A stretch of DNA of 64,000 bases from Novosphingobium resinovorum (lineage in GTDB: Bacteria > Pseudomonadota > Alphaproteobacteria > Sphingomonadales > Sphingomonadaceae). Shown here one piece after another: positions 1 to 8,557 of the stretch. Numbering within the stretch: the stretch's first letter is position 1; each line of letters opens with the position of its first letter. Under the pieces are notes generated by a model that did not search any database, was not told the origin of the DNA, and saw only the letters and a program-made list of their open reading frames with translations. The stretch spans positions 62,001 to 126,000 of the forward strand of contig NZ_BSFC01000021.1 in the NCBI RefSeq assembly GCF_027922145.1, given 5' to 3'. A program made the position numbers and the translations under genes.

Positions 1-1510
1 GCGCAAGACTCACGAAGGCTACCGTGACAATCCGGGCCTGAAGGACGGCGACGACGGCAACGTGACCGGCGGCCGCGTCCACGCGCTGTGGACCCCGACC
101 AGCCGTCTCTCGATCCTCGTGACCGGCGAGATGACCCGCGTGGACGGCGTCGGTGCGGTGTCCAAGGGCATCCCCTATGCCGACGTCAACGACGACGGCT
201 CGCTGGACATCGGTTCCTCGAAGAAGTTCGAGCTGAACAACCAGGGCTATACGCATATCCGCACCAAGGCCGTGCGCACCGCGATCTCCTACGACATGGA
301 CTTCGCGACGCTCAGCTTCTTCGGCGGCTACCAGAAGTCCACCCTGAACCGTGACAACGACCAGGACGGCGGCACGACGTACACTTACGGTTTCCAGCAG
401 AACGAGGGCGTCAAGGACCAGAACTACGAACTGCGCCTCAGCTCGAACAACAAGACCGGCTTCACCTGGCAGGTCGGCGGCTACTTCTTCAAGGAAACCG
501 ACGCGCTCGACACCTTCTTCCAGGTGCATGGCGATGCGGGTACGACGCCGTTCAACTTCTACACCTTCGACTACGACGTCGGCAGCAAGTCCAAGGCGGT
601 CTTCGCGCAGGTCGCCTACGACCTGACCGACCAACTGAAGGCCGAAGCGGGTATCCGCTACACCAAGGACAACAAGTCCCAGGTCGGTTACAACGACATT
701 GCCGGTACGTATTCGACGCTGGACAACCACTATTCGGGCGACCAGATCACCTGGCACTTCGGCCTGAACTACCAGGCGACGCCGGACAACCTGATATACG
801 CCAAGGTCGACAAGGGCTACAAGGCGGGCGGTTACACGACCAACAACTCGTTCGGCCCCGAGACGATCATCGCCTACGAAGTCGGCACCAAGAACCGCTT
901 CTTCAACAATGCCCTTCAGGTCAACCTGAGCGCGTTTCTGTACGACTATTCGGATCTGCAGACCCAGCAGGAAGATCCGGAAACCGCGCTGGTCTACACC
1001 CTCAACGCCGGCAAGGCGCGCGTGAAGGGTGCGGAGTTGGAGACGATGTGGCTGGTCACGCCCGACACCAAGATCGACGCCAACGTCGCATGGCTCGACG
1101 CCAAGTACACCGACTTCTGCGAAGTGACCGCGGACACCTGCCCGGCCGCGTCCGACTTGTCGGGCAACCGTCTGGTGCAGGCACCCGAGTGGACGCTTTC
1201 GGCGGGCATCCAGCACGACTTCCACCTGCTGGGCGGCACGCTGACCCCGCGCGTCCAGACGCGTTACCAGACCAAGACCTACTTCACCTTCTACAACACC
1301 GCTGCCGAGCAGATGGGCGCGTACTGGAAGAGCGACGCGCAGATCACCTATACGCCGGACAACGGCCCGTTCTCGATCACCGCATATGTGCGCAACATCG
1401 AGAACAAGACGATCCTCACCGCCAATGCCGAGGCCGGCTACGCGGGCGGATACCTGCTGCAGTTTGCTCCGCCGCGCACTTACGGCGCGCGTCTGAGCTA
1501 CTCGTTCTAA
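1..1510 (+). CDS. TonB-dependent receptor, C-terminal part (5' end outside window)
   Basis: The reading frame is open from the first codon (base 2), so only the last 502 residues are seen. They form an outer-membrane beta-barrel with alternating aromatic strands, typical receptor phrases such as YAKVDKGYKAGG and GTKNRFFNNALQVN, and a C-terminal strand ending in Phe (YGARLSYSF) as needed for BAM insertion. The plug domain and TonB box lie upstream and cannot be checked. These receptors take up siderophores, sugars or aromatic ligands using TonB energy; the ligand is not visible here. An amidase and a RutA-like monooxygenase follow on the same strand, though a terminator hairpin separates them, so a shared substrate is only a suggestion. 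Confidence 0.93.
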   Translation, partial: RKTHEGYRDNPGLKDGDDGNVTGGRVHALWTPTSRLSILVTGEMTRVDGVGAVSKGIPYADVNDDGSLDIGSSKKFELNNQGYTHIRTKAVRTAISYDMDFATLSFFGGYQKSTLNRDNDQDGGTTYTYGFQQNEGVKDQNYELRLSSNNKTGFTWQVGGYFFKETDALDTFFQVHGDAGTTPFNFYTFDYDVGSKSKAVFAQVAYDLTDQLKAEAGIRYTKDNKSQVGYNDIAGTYSTLDNHYSGDQITWHFGLNYQATPDNLIYAKVDKGYKAGGYTTNNSFGPETIIAYEVGTKNRFFNNALQVNLSAFLYDYSDLQTQQEDPETALVYTLNAGKARVKGAELETMWLVTPDTKIDANVAWLDAKYTDFCEVTADTCPAASDLSGNRLVQAPEWTLSAGIQHDFHLLGGTLTPRVQTRYQTKTYFTFYNTAAEQMGAYWKSDAQITYTPDNGPFSITAYVRNIENKTILTANAEAGYAGGYLLQFAPPRTYGARLSYSF

Positions 1511-1557
1511 ACGGAACTGCGGGATGGTCCTTCTCTCCTCCGGACTGTCCCGCGCTC

Positions 1558-1606
1558 CCTCCCACCCTGCGCGAGCGCAAGCGCGAAGGGTGGGAGGCCC
1601 CTTTTT
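1558..1606 (+). terminator. Rho-independent terminator after the receptor
   Basis: An 11-bp perfect stem (CCTCCCACCCT with AGGGTGGGAGG) closes a GC-rich loop and is followed by CCCC and five T. It lies about 50 bp after the receptor stop codon and ends about 45 bp before the amidase start. Confidence 0.75.
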
Positions 1607-1649
1607 CCCATCCGCCTCGAAACACGCGATCCTCGCGGACAGGACAGCC

Positions 1650-3017
1650 ATGCCTCACGATCTCGTCGAACTTGCCGAAGCGATCGCCAGCGGAGTCCTG
1701 AGCGCCGTCGATGCGGTCACCGACGCACTGGAGCGCGCCGAGGACTGGCGGGGGCTCAATGCCTTCGTCGCGATCGAGGCCGAGGCCGCGCTCGACCAGG
1801 CACGGGCCTGCGATGAACAGCGCAGGCGCGGATCGCTGCGCGGGCCGCTCCACGGCGTGCCGCTGGCGCACAAGGACATGTTCTTCCGTGCCGGTATTCC
1901 CACCGAGGCGGGCTCGAAGATCTGGCGCGGCCACGTCCCCGCCGAGACATCACCGCTGATGGCCCGGTTGGCTGCGGCGGGCGCTATCACCATCGGCCGC
2001 CTCCACATGGCCGAATTCGCGATGGGGCCGACAGGGCACAACGCGCATCTCGGCCGCTGCCGCAACCCGTGGAACGGCGAGGCGATCTCGGGAGGTTCGT
2101 CGTCAGGCTCGGGCGCGGCGGTCGGTGCGCGCATCGTCACCGGCGCGCTGGGATCGGATACCGGCGGTTCTGTCCGGCTTCCGGCCGCGTTCTGCGGCGT
2201 TGCGGGGCTCAAGCCGACCAACGGCCTGCTGCCCGACACCGCGATGATGCCGCTGTCTAAGACGCTCGACACCGCGGGGCCGCTCTCCACTTCCAGCCGC
2301 TCGCTCGCCCGCCTGATGGACGTTCTGGTGGACGGCGAATACGAGGCTGGCCTCATCGCCGACTGCTCGGGTCTGACGATCGGCGTGCCGACCAGCTACT
2401 TCACCGATGACCTTCACCCCGAAGTCGCCGCTGCCTTCGCGGCCGCGCGGCAGGTCTTCGCGGACCTCGGCGCGAAAGTCGTCGATGTCGCCATTCCCGA
2501 CCACTCCGGCTATCCCGCGATCGCCGCCGAGATATGGGCTCCCGAAGCCGCCGCCTTCCACGCGCGCCATCTGGCGGAGCGGGCGGAAGACTTCGGCGAT
2601 CAGGTGCGCAACCGCCTGCTGGCGGGCGCGGCGGTCTCGCCGGATGTCTATCTCGCCGCGCTCGGCCGCCGTAAATCCGCGCAGTCCGACATGCTGCGCG
2701 GCCCGTTCGCCAAGGTCGACCTGCTGCTCACCCCCGCCGCGCGCTTCCCGGTGCCCATGGCCGAAGAGGTCGGCGCGACCGGCGGCGATGCGATGCAGGC
2801 GATGGTCGCGGAGCTATCCGCGCTGACCCGCACGATCTCGATGCTTGGCTTCCCGGCGCTCGTCACGCCGATGGGCTTCGATGCGCGCGGGCTGCCGCTG
2901 GCGCTGCAACTCGTCGGCGCTCCGAATTCCGAACAATGCTTGCTGCGTGGAGGGTTTGCCTATGAACAGGCGACTTCCTGGCTCGCGCGCGTACCGTCTC
3001 CGCCTCCTCTCCCTTAA
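1650..3017 (+). CDS. Amidase-signature family amidase
   Basis: This 455-residue protein hydrolyses a C-N (amide) bond by the Ser-cisSer-Lys mechanism of the amidase-signature family. All three catalytic residues are visible: Lys75 in [11 protein letters not shown], cis-Ser150 in GGSSSGSG, and nucleophile Ser174 in [11 protein letters not shown]. Length is normal for bacterial members (450-500). The ATG at 1650 is chosen because homology to the family begins there; the open frame extends to 1524 but that part resembles translated terminator sequence. No signal peptide is seen, so it is cytoplasmic. The stop lies 25 bp before rutA, which suggests co-transcription. The substrate cannot be told from sequence; GatA is unlikely because gatC and gatB are absent. 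Confidence 0.92.
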   Translation: MPHDLVELAEAIASGVLSAVDAVTDALERAEDWRGLNAFVAIEAEAALDQARACDEQRRRGSLRGPLHGVPLAHKDMFFRAGIPTEAGSKIWRGHVPAETSPLMARLAAAGAITIGRLHMAEFAMGPTGHNAHLGRCRNPWNGEAISGGSSSGSGAAVGARIVTGALGSDTGGSVRLPAAFCGVAGLKPTNGLLPDTAMMPLSKTLDTAGPLSTSSRSLARLMDVLVDGEYEAGLIADCSGLTIGVPTSYFTDDLHPEVAAAFAAARQVFADLGAKVVDVAIPDHSGYPAIAAEIWAPEAAAFHARHLAERAEDFGDQVRNRLLAGAAVSPDVYLAALGRRKSAQSDMLRGPFAKVDLLLTPAARFPVPMAEEVGATGGDAMQAMVAELSALTRTISMLGFPALVTPMGFDARGLPLALQLVGAPNSEQCLLRGGFAYEQATSWLARVPSPPPLP

Positions 3018-3042
3018 ACTTCCCTCTCCCAGGAGCACTGCA

Positions 3043-4125
3043 ATGGATATTGGTCTGTTCATTCCCATCGGCAACAACGGTTGGCTGATTTCCGAGAACG
3101 CTCCGCAGTACAAACCCAGCTTCGAAATGAACAAGAAGCTGGTCCAGACGGCCGAAGGCTATGGCTTCGACTTCGCGCTGTCGATGATCAAGCTACGTGG
3201 CTTCGGCGGCAAGACCGAGTTCTGGGATTACAACCTGGAAAGTTTCACGCTGATGAGCGCGCTTGCGGCCGTCACCAGCAAGATCAAGCTGTTCGCCTCG
3301 ACGGCTATTCTGACCCTGCCGCCCGCGATGGTCGCGCGCATGGCCGTGACGATCGACAGCGTCGCGCCGGGCCGCTTCGGCGTCAACGTCGTCACCGGCT
3401 GGGCCAAGGGTGAATACGAGCAGATGGGCATGTGGCCGGGCGACGCCTACTTCGGCCACCGCTACGACTACGCCAGCGAATACGTGCAGGTGATGAAGGA
3501 CCTGTGGGCCGACGGCAAGTCGGACTTCAAGGGTGAGCACTTCCAGATGGAAGACTGCCACATGCAGCCCAGGCCCAGCACCGGCAAGATCGAGATCGTC
3601 GGCGCGGGCCAGTCGGCGCGCGGGATGGAGTTCGTCTCCAACTACGGCGACTACAACTTCGTCACGGCGGGCGGCCTCAACAAGCCGACCAAGCATGCGC
3701 CGACCGTCGAGGCGCTGGTCGAAGCGGCCGCGAAGACCGGCCGTGACGTGGGCGCCTACATCCTGTGCATGGTGATCGCCGACGAGACCGACGAGAAGGC
3801 CATGGCCAAGTGGCAGTCCTACCGCGAAGGCGCCGACGTCGATGCGCTGGCGTGGATGAGCGATCAGGGCGCTGCCGACAAGACCGCAGGCGAGGGCTCG
3901 ACCGCGCGTCACATCAACCTGCCCGAAGGCGCGGTGAACCTCGGTATCGGCACCTTCGTCGGTTCTTACGAGACCGTCGCCAAGCTGCTCGACGAAGCCG
4001 CTTCGGTGCCCGGCACCAAGGGCATCATGCTGACCTTCGACGACTTCGAGCAGGGCCTCGTGAACTTCGGCGAGAAGGTGCAGCCGCTGATGGCCTGCCG
4101 CCAGGATCGCCTCGTCGCGGCCTGA
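3043..4125 (+). CDS. rutA: RutA-type FMN-dependent pyrimidine monooxygenase
   Basis: A 360-residue luciferase-like (LLM) flavin monooxygenase closely resembling E. coli RutA along its length, including [45 protein letters not shown] and LLTFDDF. RutA opens the uracil ring between N3 and C4 using a flavin-N5-peroxide, with FMN and a separate flavin reductase. The Asn in RFGVNVVTG matches the conserved active-site Asn of RutA. AGGAG lies 7 bp before the ATG at 3043. It follows an amidase and ends at a strong terminator. No rutB, rutC, rutD, rutE or rutF gene is adjacent, so the role may be ring opening of uracil or of another cyclic amide. A second RutA-like protein sits at 22589-23716. Confidence 0.9.
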   Translation: MDIGLFIPIGNNGWLISENAPQYKPSFEMNKKLVQTAEGYGFDFALSMIKLRGFGGKTEFWDYNLESFTLMSALAAVTSKIKLFASTAILTLPPAMVARMAVTIDSVAPGRFGVNVVTGWAKGEYEQMGMWPGDAYFGHRYDYASEYVQVMKDLWADGKSDFKGEHFQMEDCHMQPRPSTGKIEIVGAGQSARGMEFVSNYGDYNFVTAGGLNKPTKHAPTVEALVEAAAKTGRDVGAYILCMVIADETDEKAMAKWQSYREGADVDALAWMSDQGAADKTAGEGSTARHINLPEGAVNLGIGTFVGSYETVAKLLDEAASVPGTKGIMLTFDDFEQGLVNFGEKVQPLMACRQDRLVAA

Positions 4126-4181
4126 TCTACGCTACCCTGACGGCCCGGTCTCTCTCTCCATCGGGTCGTCCAATACCCTCG

Positions 4182-4215
4182 GCCGGTCACGCACCCCGCG
4201 TGACCGGCTTTTTTT
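4182..4215 (+). terminator. Rho-independent terminator after rutA
   Basis: A perfect 11-bp stem (GCCGGTCACGC with GCGTGACCGGC), a 5-nt loop, then seven T. It ends the amidase-rutA transcript. Confidence 0.9.
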
Positions 4216-4238
4216 CGCGGTGAGGTTCTGCTGCGACC

Positions 4239-4331
4239 CTTCGACAAGCTCAGGGTGAGCGGATGTAGCGTAAGGGTTGGGCAGGCGGGGGCGTAAACCT
4301 CTCAAGCCCGCTCAGGCTGAGCTTGTCGAAG
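4239..4331. repeat. Inverted repeat with 24-bp arms
   Basis: The left arm 4239-4262 begins CTTCGACAAGCTCAGGGTGA; the right arm 4308-4331 is its reverse complement at 22 of 24 positions. The sequence is of the short dispersed palindrome type common between genes of sphingomonads (recollection, not searched). It lies between convergent rutA and the MFS gene and may also act as a terminator for the latter. Confidence 0.6.
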
Positions 4332-4352
4332 CCCCCGCAGCAAGGCGCTTCA

Positions 4353-5564
4353 TCAGGCGCGGGAAGCCATCGCCGCCCGCCCCGCCAGCAGCGCGCCAAG
4401 ACCCGCAACCCAGCTCACCAGCAGGAAGCTCGTCCCGTAATCGCCGGTAAAGCCGTAGATCGTCGCCATCGCCGCCGGGCCGATCATCACGCCGATGAAA
4501 GTATAGACCAGCGACCCGCCGATCACCCGGCCTGCGTCCTCGGGCGCGCAGTGATGCGTGCATTCGGCCATGACGACGCCGTTCCAACCGCTCATGCAGA
4601 AGCCGAACAGGCACAGCACGCCGATCGCGACCACCGCAGGCAATGCGTCGATCCGCCACAGCGCGATCATGCAGGCCATCGAGACCACGCCGATCACCGC
4701 CAGCACCGTGAACCCGCCGAAGCGGTCGCCCAGCCCGCCCCACGACACGCGGCCCAGCGCTCCGCAGGCCTGCACGCCCCCGGCGACAAGGCCCGCCGCG
4801 ACCATCGACCAGTGATGCTCGACCAGCATGATCACCGCGAAGGCCGACAGCGAGAGCTGGATCGAGGAATAGAGCATCCCCAGCATCGCCAGCACCCGCA
4901 GCGGTGCCTTGCCCCAGACGAGGCGCTGCTCATAGACGAAGCCGCGCCAGACCGAGATCGTGACAGGCGCCGCTGGTCGCTCCGGCCCGCCCTTGAGCGC
5001 CAGAACCCCGATCATCGCGAAGCAGGGCACCGCGCCGAGCACGAAAGTCGTACGCCAGCCCAGCCATCCTGCGAGCGCCGGGATCAGCAGCGCCGCCACC
5101 ACGCCGCCGATCGGCACGCCAGCCTGCTTGATCGAGAAGATCAGCGAGCGCCGGTGCGGCGGCGTCACCGCGCCCAGTATCTGCGCCGAGGCCGGGTTCT
5201 GCAGCCCATAGCCCACGCCGATCACCATCGAGGCCAGCAGGGCCAGCCACGGGCTCGCGCTCGTCAGCAAGAGCAGCGCGGTGCCGAAGCAGGCGAGGGC
5301 AAGCTGCTCCACCTGCACCGGCCCGCGATGCTGGATGAGTGTTCCCGCCATGGCAGAGGCGAACGTGCCCGCCGCGTAGATCACGCTGATCTGGTAGCCC
5401 ACGTAATGCGGTGCCAGCCCGAACTCGTCCGCGACGAGCGGGGCGATGCCGGTCAGCGCCAGCGCCGTCATCGTCGACAGGATCTGGATCGTCGTCGTCG
5501 TCGCCAGCACCGAGGCGATCGAGGGCGCCTTTGCGGGCGGGCTATGCGTGGCTGCGGAGGTCAT
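4353..5564 (-). CDS. MFS transporter
   Basis: A 403-residue major facilitator protein with about 12 hydrophobic segments in two six-helix halves. Visible landmarks are GIGYGLQNPASAQILGAV in the first half and the central basic loop around PPHRRSLIFSIKQAGVP. It probably moves a small organic solute across the inner membrane; neither substrate nor direction can be read. It is divergent from the amidase at 5664 with a 99-bp shared promoter region carrying a palindrome. That arrangement suggests co-regulated uptake and hydrolysis of one compound. Confidence 0.88.
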   Translation of the reverse strand: MTSAATHSPPAKAPSIASVLATTTTIQILSTMTALALTGIAPLVADEFGLAPHYVGYQISVIYAAGTFASAMAGTLIQHRGPVQVEQLALACFGTALLLLTSASPWLALLASMVIGVGYGLQNPASAQILGAVTPPHRRSLIFSIKQAGVPIGGVVAALLIPALAGWLGWRTTFVLGAVPCFAMIGVLALKGGPERPAAPVTISVWRGFVYEQRLVWGKAPLRVLAMLGMLYSSIQLSLSAFAVIMLVEHHWSMVAAGLVAGGVQACGALGRVSWGGLGDRFGGFTVLAVIGVVSMACMIALWRIDALPAVVAIGVLCLFGFCMSGWNGVVMAECTHHCAPEDAGRVIGGSLVYTFIGVMIGPAAMATIYGFTGDYGTSFLLVSWVAGLGALLAGRAAMASRA

Positions 5565-5568
5565 TGCT

Positions 5569-5587
5569 GCATTGCATAATGTAATGC
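5569..5587. promoter_or_regulatory. 19-bp palindromic operator candidate
   Basis: GCATTGCATAATGTAATGC is symmetric at all but one pair besides the centre (GCATTnCATnATGnAATGC). It lies 5 bp upstream of the MFS start codon and 77 bp before the divergent amidase start, where a repressor could control both. Such AT-centred palindromes suit GntR- or TetR-type regulators, but no such regulator is encoded next to it. Confidence 0.45.
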
Positions 5588-5663
5588 TTTACACGATCCA
5601 AGAGGGAAGTCACAATCGTGAGATATGGCGCTATGGCGCCGCCTGCTCGGGAGCCGAATTTCC

Positions 5664-6902
5664 ATGGTCCAGACCCCCTACGCCCCTGCCGTGGCCAATG
5701 TCCATGCTGCATTGCAGCGTATCGGCGCGCGCGATGCGCAGGCCCGGGCGTGGCTGCACGTGGACGATACCGGGGCGCTGGCTGCGGCGAGGGCACTGGA
5801 TGCGGGCGAACCGGGGCCGCTCCACGGGATTTGCGTGGGCGTGAAGGACGTGATCGCGGTGGCGGGGATGCCGCTCACGCACAATTCGCCGTTGTTCTCC
5901 GGCTTCGTGCCTGCCGAGGACGCCCCCTGCGTCGCCACCTTGCGGGCGGCAGGCGCGGTGATCCTGGGCAAGACCGACACCACCGAGTTCGCGGCCGCCG
6001 GGCGCAATGCCGCCAGCGCCAATCCGCATGATTGTGCGCGCACGCCGGGCGGTTCCTCGGCCGGGTCGGCGGCGGCGGTGGCGGACGGGCATGTGCCGCT
6101 GGCGCTGGCGACGCAGACCGGCGGCTCGACGATCCGCCCCGCCAGCTTCTGCGGCATCCATGGCTTCAAGCCGAGTTGGGGTCTCGTCAGCCGGGAAGGC
6201 GTGAAGACCTATGCCAATAGCCTCGATACCGTGGGCTGGTACGCGCAGGACCTCGACCTGATCGACCGGGTCTGCGAAATCTACGGCTTCGCGCCCAGTA
6301 CGCACGTCGAAGGCCGGACCTTGCGCATCGGCGTGTTCCGCACCCCCTGGTGGGATGAAATGACGCCCGATGGCCAAGCCGCTTTCGACGGTATCGCCGC
6401 CGCCATGACGGGGGCCGGGATCGACGTCGTCGAGATCGCCACGCTGCCCGAGTTCAAGCACCTCAACGACGATCACCGCGCGATCCTGTTCCGCGAGGGC
6501 GCGGCCGCTTTCCTGAGCCTTGCACGCGCACGGCCCGACCTGCTGCATCCCGATTTCCATCTTCGGGTCGATGCCCTGGCGACATATCCCGACGCCCGGC
6601 TGCGCGAGGCGCATGACCGTGCGGCGGCGGCACGGGTGGGGTTCGAGCGGGCGATCGCCGGACTCGACGCCGTGCTGGCGCCGAGCGCGCCGGGCATCGC
6701 TCCGCTCGGCCGTTCGCCGGGGGAACCCCGGTTCAACCAGCCCTGGACTTTGCTGCATGCGCCTGTCGTCAACCTTCCACTGGCGACAGGCGAGGGCGGA
6801 ATGCCCATCGGCGTCTCGCTGGTGGCACCGCGCTATGACGATCGGCGCTTGATCGCGGTTGCGCGGGAGGTTGAGTCACGATTGACAAATATATCCAAAT
6901 AG
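5664..6902 (+). CDS. Amidase-signature family amidase
   Basis: A 412-residue amidase-signature hydrolase with the complete catalytic set: Lys61 (VGVKDVIAV), cis-Ser131 (PGGSSAGSA) and nucleophile Ser155 (QTGGSTIRPASF). It is shorter than the first amidase (455) and of a different subgroup, closer in style to allophanate hydrolase-like and other small-amide amidases, which remains a guess. The ATG at 5664 is preferred because the family N-terminus begins there; an in-frame ATG at 5625 would add 13 residues, and neither has a strong ribosome binding site. It is divergent from an MFS transporter. A near-consensus promoter overlaps its last codons. Confidence 0.9.
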   Translation: MVQTPYAPAVANVHAALQRIGARDAQARAWLHVDDTGALAAARALDAGEPGPLHGICVGVKDVIAVAGMPLTHNSPLFSGFVPAEDAPCVATLRAAGAVILGKTDTTEFAAAGRNAASANPHDCARTPGGSSAGSAAAVADGHVPLALATQTGGSTIRPASFCGIHGFKPSWGLVSREGVKTYANSLDTVGWYAQDLDLIDRVCEIYGFAPSTHVEGRTLRIGVFRTPWWDEMTPDGQAAFDGIAAAMTGAGIDVVEIATLPEFKHLNDDHRAILFREGAAAFLSLARARPDLLHPDFHLRVDALATYPDARLREAHDRAAAARVGFERAIAGLDAVLAPSAPGIAPLGRSPGEPRFNQPWTLLHAPVVNLPLATGEGGMPIGVSLVAPRYDDRRLIAVAREVESRLTNISK

Positions 6903-6910
6903 GTTATAAG
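6882..6910 (+). promoter_or_regulatory. Sigma-70-type promoter at the end of the amidase gene
   Basis: TTGACA at 6882-6887, a 17-bp spacer, then TATAAG at 6905-6910. The -35 box is a perfect match and the -10 box matches four of six. It points into a gene-free region of about 550 bp. Confidence 0.5.
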
Positions 6911-6916
6911 CCCCAG

Positions 6917-7341
6917 CATCCGATCCGGCGATGATCACGCCGGAGAGGTGTATCGGGTCGGCGTCGTGGGCCGGGATGCGGTTTCAAGCCGTAGCTACGC
7001 AACCCACGCGTCCGTTCGAAGACCCGGACTGTCCCTGAGTTCCCGGAAAGCGTCATCCGCCCGCTCCTGCGACTTGACGCAGGACACCGGATGTCCCCGC
7101 CGGACAACCATCGGCCGATAACGCTGCGAGCCCTAACGACGGCCACATGGGACTTTCCGATGAAATACAGGTCGAGCCGGGCTGCACCGTGAGTTACCCG
7201 GCCGCTCGCCAGAGCTTCACGGAACACAAAACCCCGCGTCCCTGCTTGGACGCTCCCGACGCCGACCCGATGTTCATCTCGGTTGCGTTGATTTCCCCGG
7301 CGTAATGACCCGCACTCGCCAGCGGGCGTTTCTGCACATCC
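6917..7341 (+). other. Gene-free, hairpin-rich stretch; possible non-coding RNA
   Basis: No convincing protein-coding gene lies between the amidase stop (6902) and the LacI stop (7464). The stretch has several local hairpins: CCGGCG/CGCCGG near 6931-6949, TCCTGCG/CGCAGGA near 7063-7082, and GTCCG/CGGAC near 7011-7030. With the promoter just upstream it could be a structured RNA of roughly 400 nt. It does not show the RNase P, tmRNA or SRP signatures I could test by eye. A 53-codon frame from 7147 to 7305 exists but has no family resemblance. Confidence 0.25.
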
Positions 7342-7342
7342 T

Positions 7343-7419
7343 CGTCATTGCGAGCGCAGTGAAGCAATCCAGGGCGGTCTTGCGCGGCCCTGGATTGCTT
7401 CACTGCGCTCGCAATGACG
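7343..7419. repeat. 77-bp palindrome, copy 1
   Basis: A near-perfect inverted repeat beginning CGTCATTGCGAGCGCAGTGA and ending with its complement. Stem arms are about 35 bp around a short GC-rich loop. Two further copies of the same 77-bp length lie at 20491-20567 and 27942-28018. It is a dispersed intergenic (REP/MITE-like) element; no protein is encoded in it. Confidence 0.85.
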
Positions 7420-7463
7420 AATGGTGGGTGCAAATTCCTCCCTGACTTTGACTCGTGGAGGAT

Positions 7464-8492
7464 TCAGGCCTTCTTGCGTTTTTTCCTTGGCGCCGCCGTC
7501 GACTGGCGCACGATCAGGCGGTGCGGCAGCACCACCTCGCGCGCGGGGCCTCCCTGGTCCTGCTGCAGGAGCGAATCCAGCATCAGCCGCATCGCCGCCT
7601 CGCCGATCTCCACCGTGGGGATGTGCACCGTGGTCAGCGGCGGGATGGCGAAGGCGCCGAAACGCAAGTCGTCGAAACCCGCCACCGACATCTCGTCCGG
7701 CACGGAAATGCCGCGCTGATGCAGCGCGCTCATCGCGCCCATGGCCATCTCGTCGTTGGCGCAGGCGACGGCGGTGAACTCCGCGCCGCTGTCGAGCAGG
7801 CGCACCATCGCATCGTAGCCCGACTGGAGCGAGAAATCGCCGCGCGCCACCAGCGCTTCGTCGAACTCGATCCGCGCGCGCAAAAGGCCCAGCTTGTAGC
7901 CGGAAAGACGGTCCATCGACATGAACTGGTCGAGCGGCCCGGTGATCGCGGCAATGCGCTGGTGCCCCAGTTCCGCCAGATGGCCGACGATGAGGGCGCT
8001 GGCCTCATGGTTGTCGGTGCGCACGCGCGGCAGGTTGAGGTCGGGCGGATACTCGCAAGCCGCGACCATCGGCGGCAGCTTGCTCTTGGCCGGGGGATTG
8101 AGGACGATGTCGGGGAGGTTCTTTTCCAGCAGGATGAGCCCGTCGGCCTGCTTGCCCGCGATCATCGAGGTGAACTTGTTGAGCGCATCGACGTCACCCT
8201 CGGTGATGCCGAGCAGCACGCGCATCTTGTTGGCGCGCGCGACGTTCTCGATCCCCTCGACGAAGGCTGAGGTGAACGGGTTGTAGATGCTGGGCACCGC
8301 GACGATCACGTTGTCGCTGCGCTGGCGGCGCAGGCCTGCGGCCAGGTGGTTAGGCTCGTAGTTAAGGTCGGCGATGGCCGCCTCTATCCGTTCGATCGTT
8401 GCCGGGCGTACCAGCGAGGGCGTGCTGAGCGCGCGCGACACTGTCGCTACCGATACTCCCGCGACGCGGGCGATGTCCTTGATGTTCGCCAT
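7464..8492 (-). CDS. LacI-family transcriptional regulator
   Basis: A 342-residue repressor. Residues 1-50 are the LacI helix-turn-helix and hinge (NIKDIARVAGVSVATVSRAL, then NYEPNHLAAGLR). Residues about 60-330 form a periplasmic-binding-protein-like sugar-sensing domain with CANDEMAMGAM and VAGFDDLRFGAF. A basic tail (PRKKRKKA) ends the protein. It lies 65 bp downstream of the GMC oxidoreductase on the same strand. A LacI-type palindrome directly upstream of its start suggests autoregulation, and a related site lies in the promoter region of the Gfo/Idh gene, so it is the likely regulator of the neighbouring sugar genes. The inducer is unknown. Confidence 0.95.
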   Translation of the reverse strand: MANIKDIARVAGVSVATVSRALSTPSLVRPATIERIEAAIADLNYEPNHLAAGLRRQRSDNVIVAVPSIYNPFTSAFVEGIENVARANKMRVLLGITEGDVDALNKFTSMIAGKQADGLILLEKNLPDIVLNPPAKSKLPPMVAACEYPPDLNLPRVRTDNHEASALIVGHLAELGHQRIAAITGPLDQFMSMDRLSGYKLGLLRARIEFDEALVARGDFSLQSGYDAMVRLLDSGAEFTAVACANDEMAMGAMSALHQRGISVPDEMSVAGFDDLRFGAFAIPPLTTVHIPTVEIGEAAMRLMLDSLLQQDQGGPAREVVLPHRLIVRQSTAAPRKKRKKA

Positions 8493-8495
8493 TGG

Positions 8496-8510
8496 ATGTA
8501 AACGTTACAT
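8496..8510. promoter_or_regulatory. LacI-type operator candidate upstream of lacI-like gene
   Basis: ATGTAAACGTTACAT is a near-perfect palindrome centred on CG, the usual form of LacI/PurR-family operators. It lies 4 bp from the regulator start codon, where binding would block its own expression. Similar sequences occur at 12589-12603 and 15022-15037. Confidence 0.6.
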
Positions 8511-8557
8511 AGCCGCGAGGGGCGGAGCAAGCGAAGTTGCGCGATGCGCAACTTTCG

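Noticed and set aside
4323..5579. Long plus-strand frame opposite the MFS gene
   Set aside because: It is the antisense shadow of a clear membrane transporter; the translation is His/Arg/Gln-rich low complexity with no domain.
6904..7227. 107-codon minus-strand frame in the gene-free region
   Set aside because: No family resemblance, Arg-rich translation typical of GC-rich non-coding DNA, and hairpins plus a forward promoter in the same place.
6917..7341. RNase P RNA, tmRNA or group II intron fragment
   Set aside because: The conserved GAGGAAAGTCCGG block, a tag frame ending in Ala-Ala, and a domain V hairpin were each looked for and not found.
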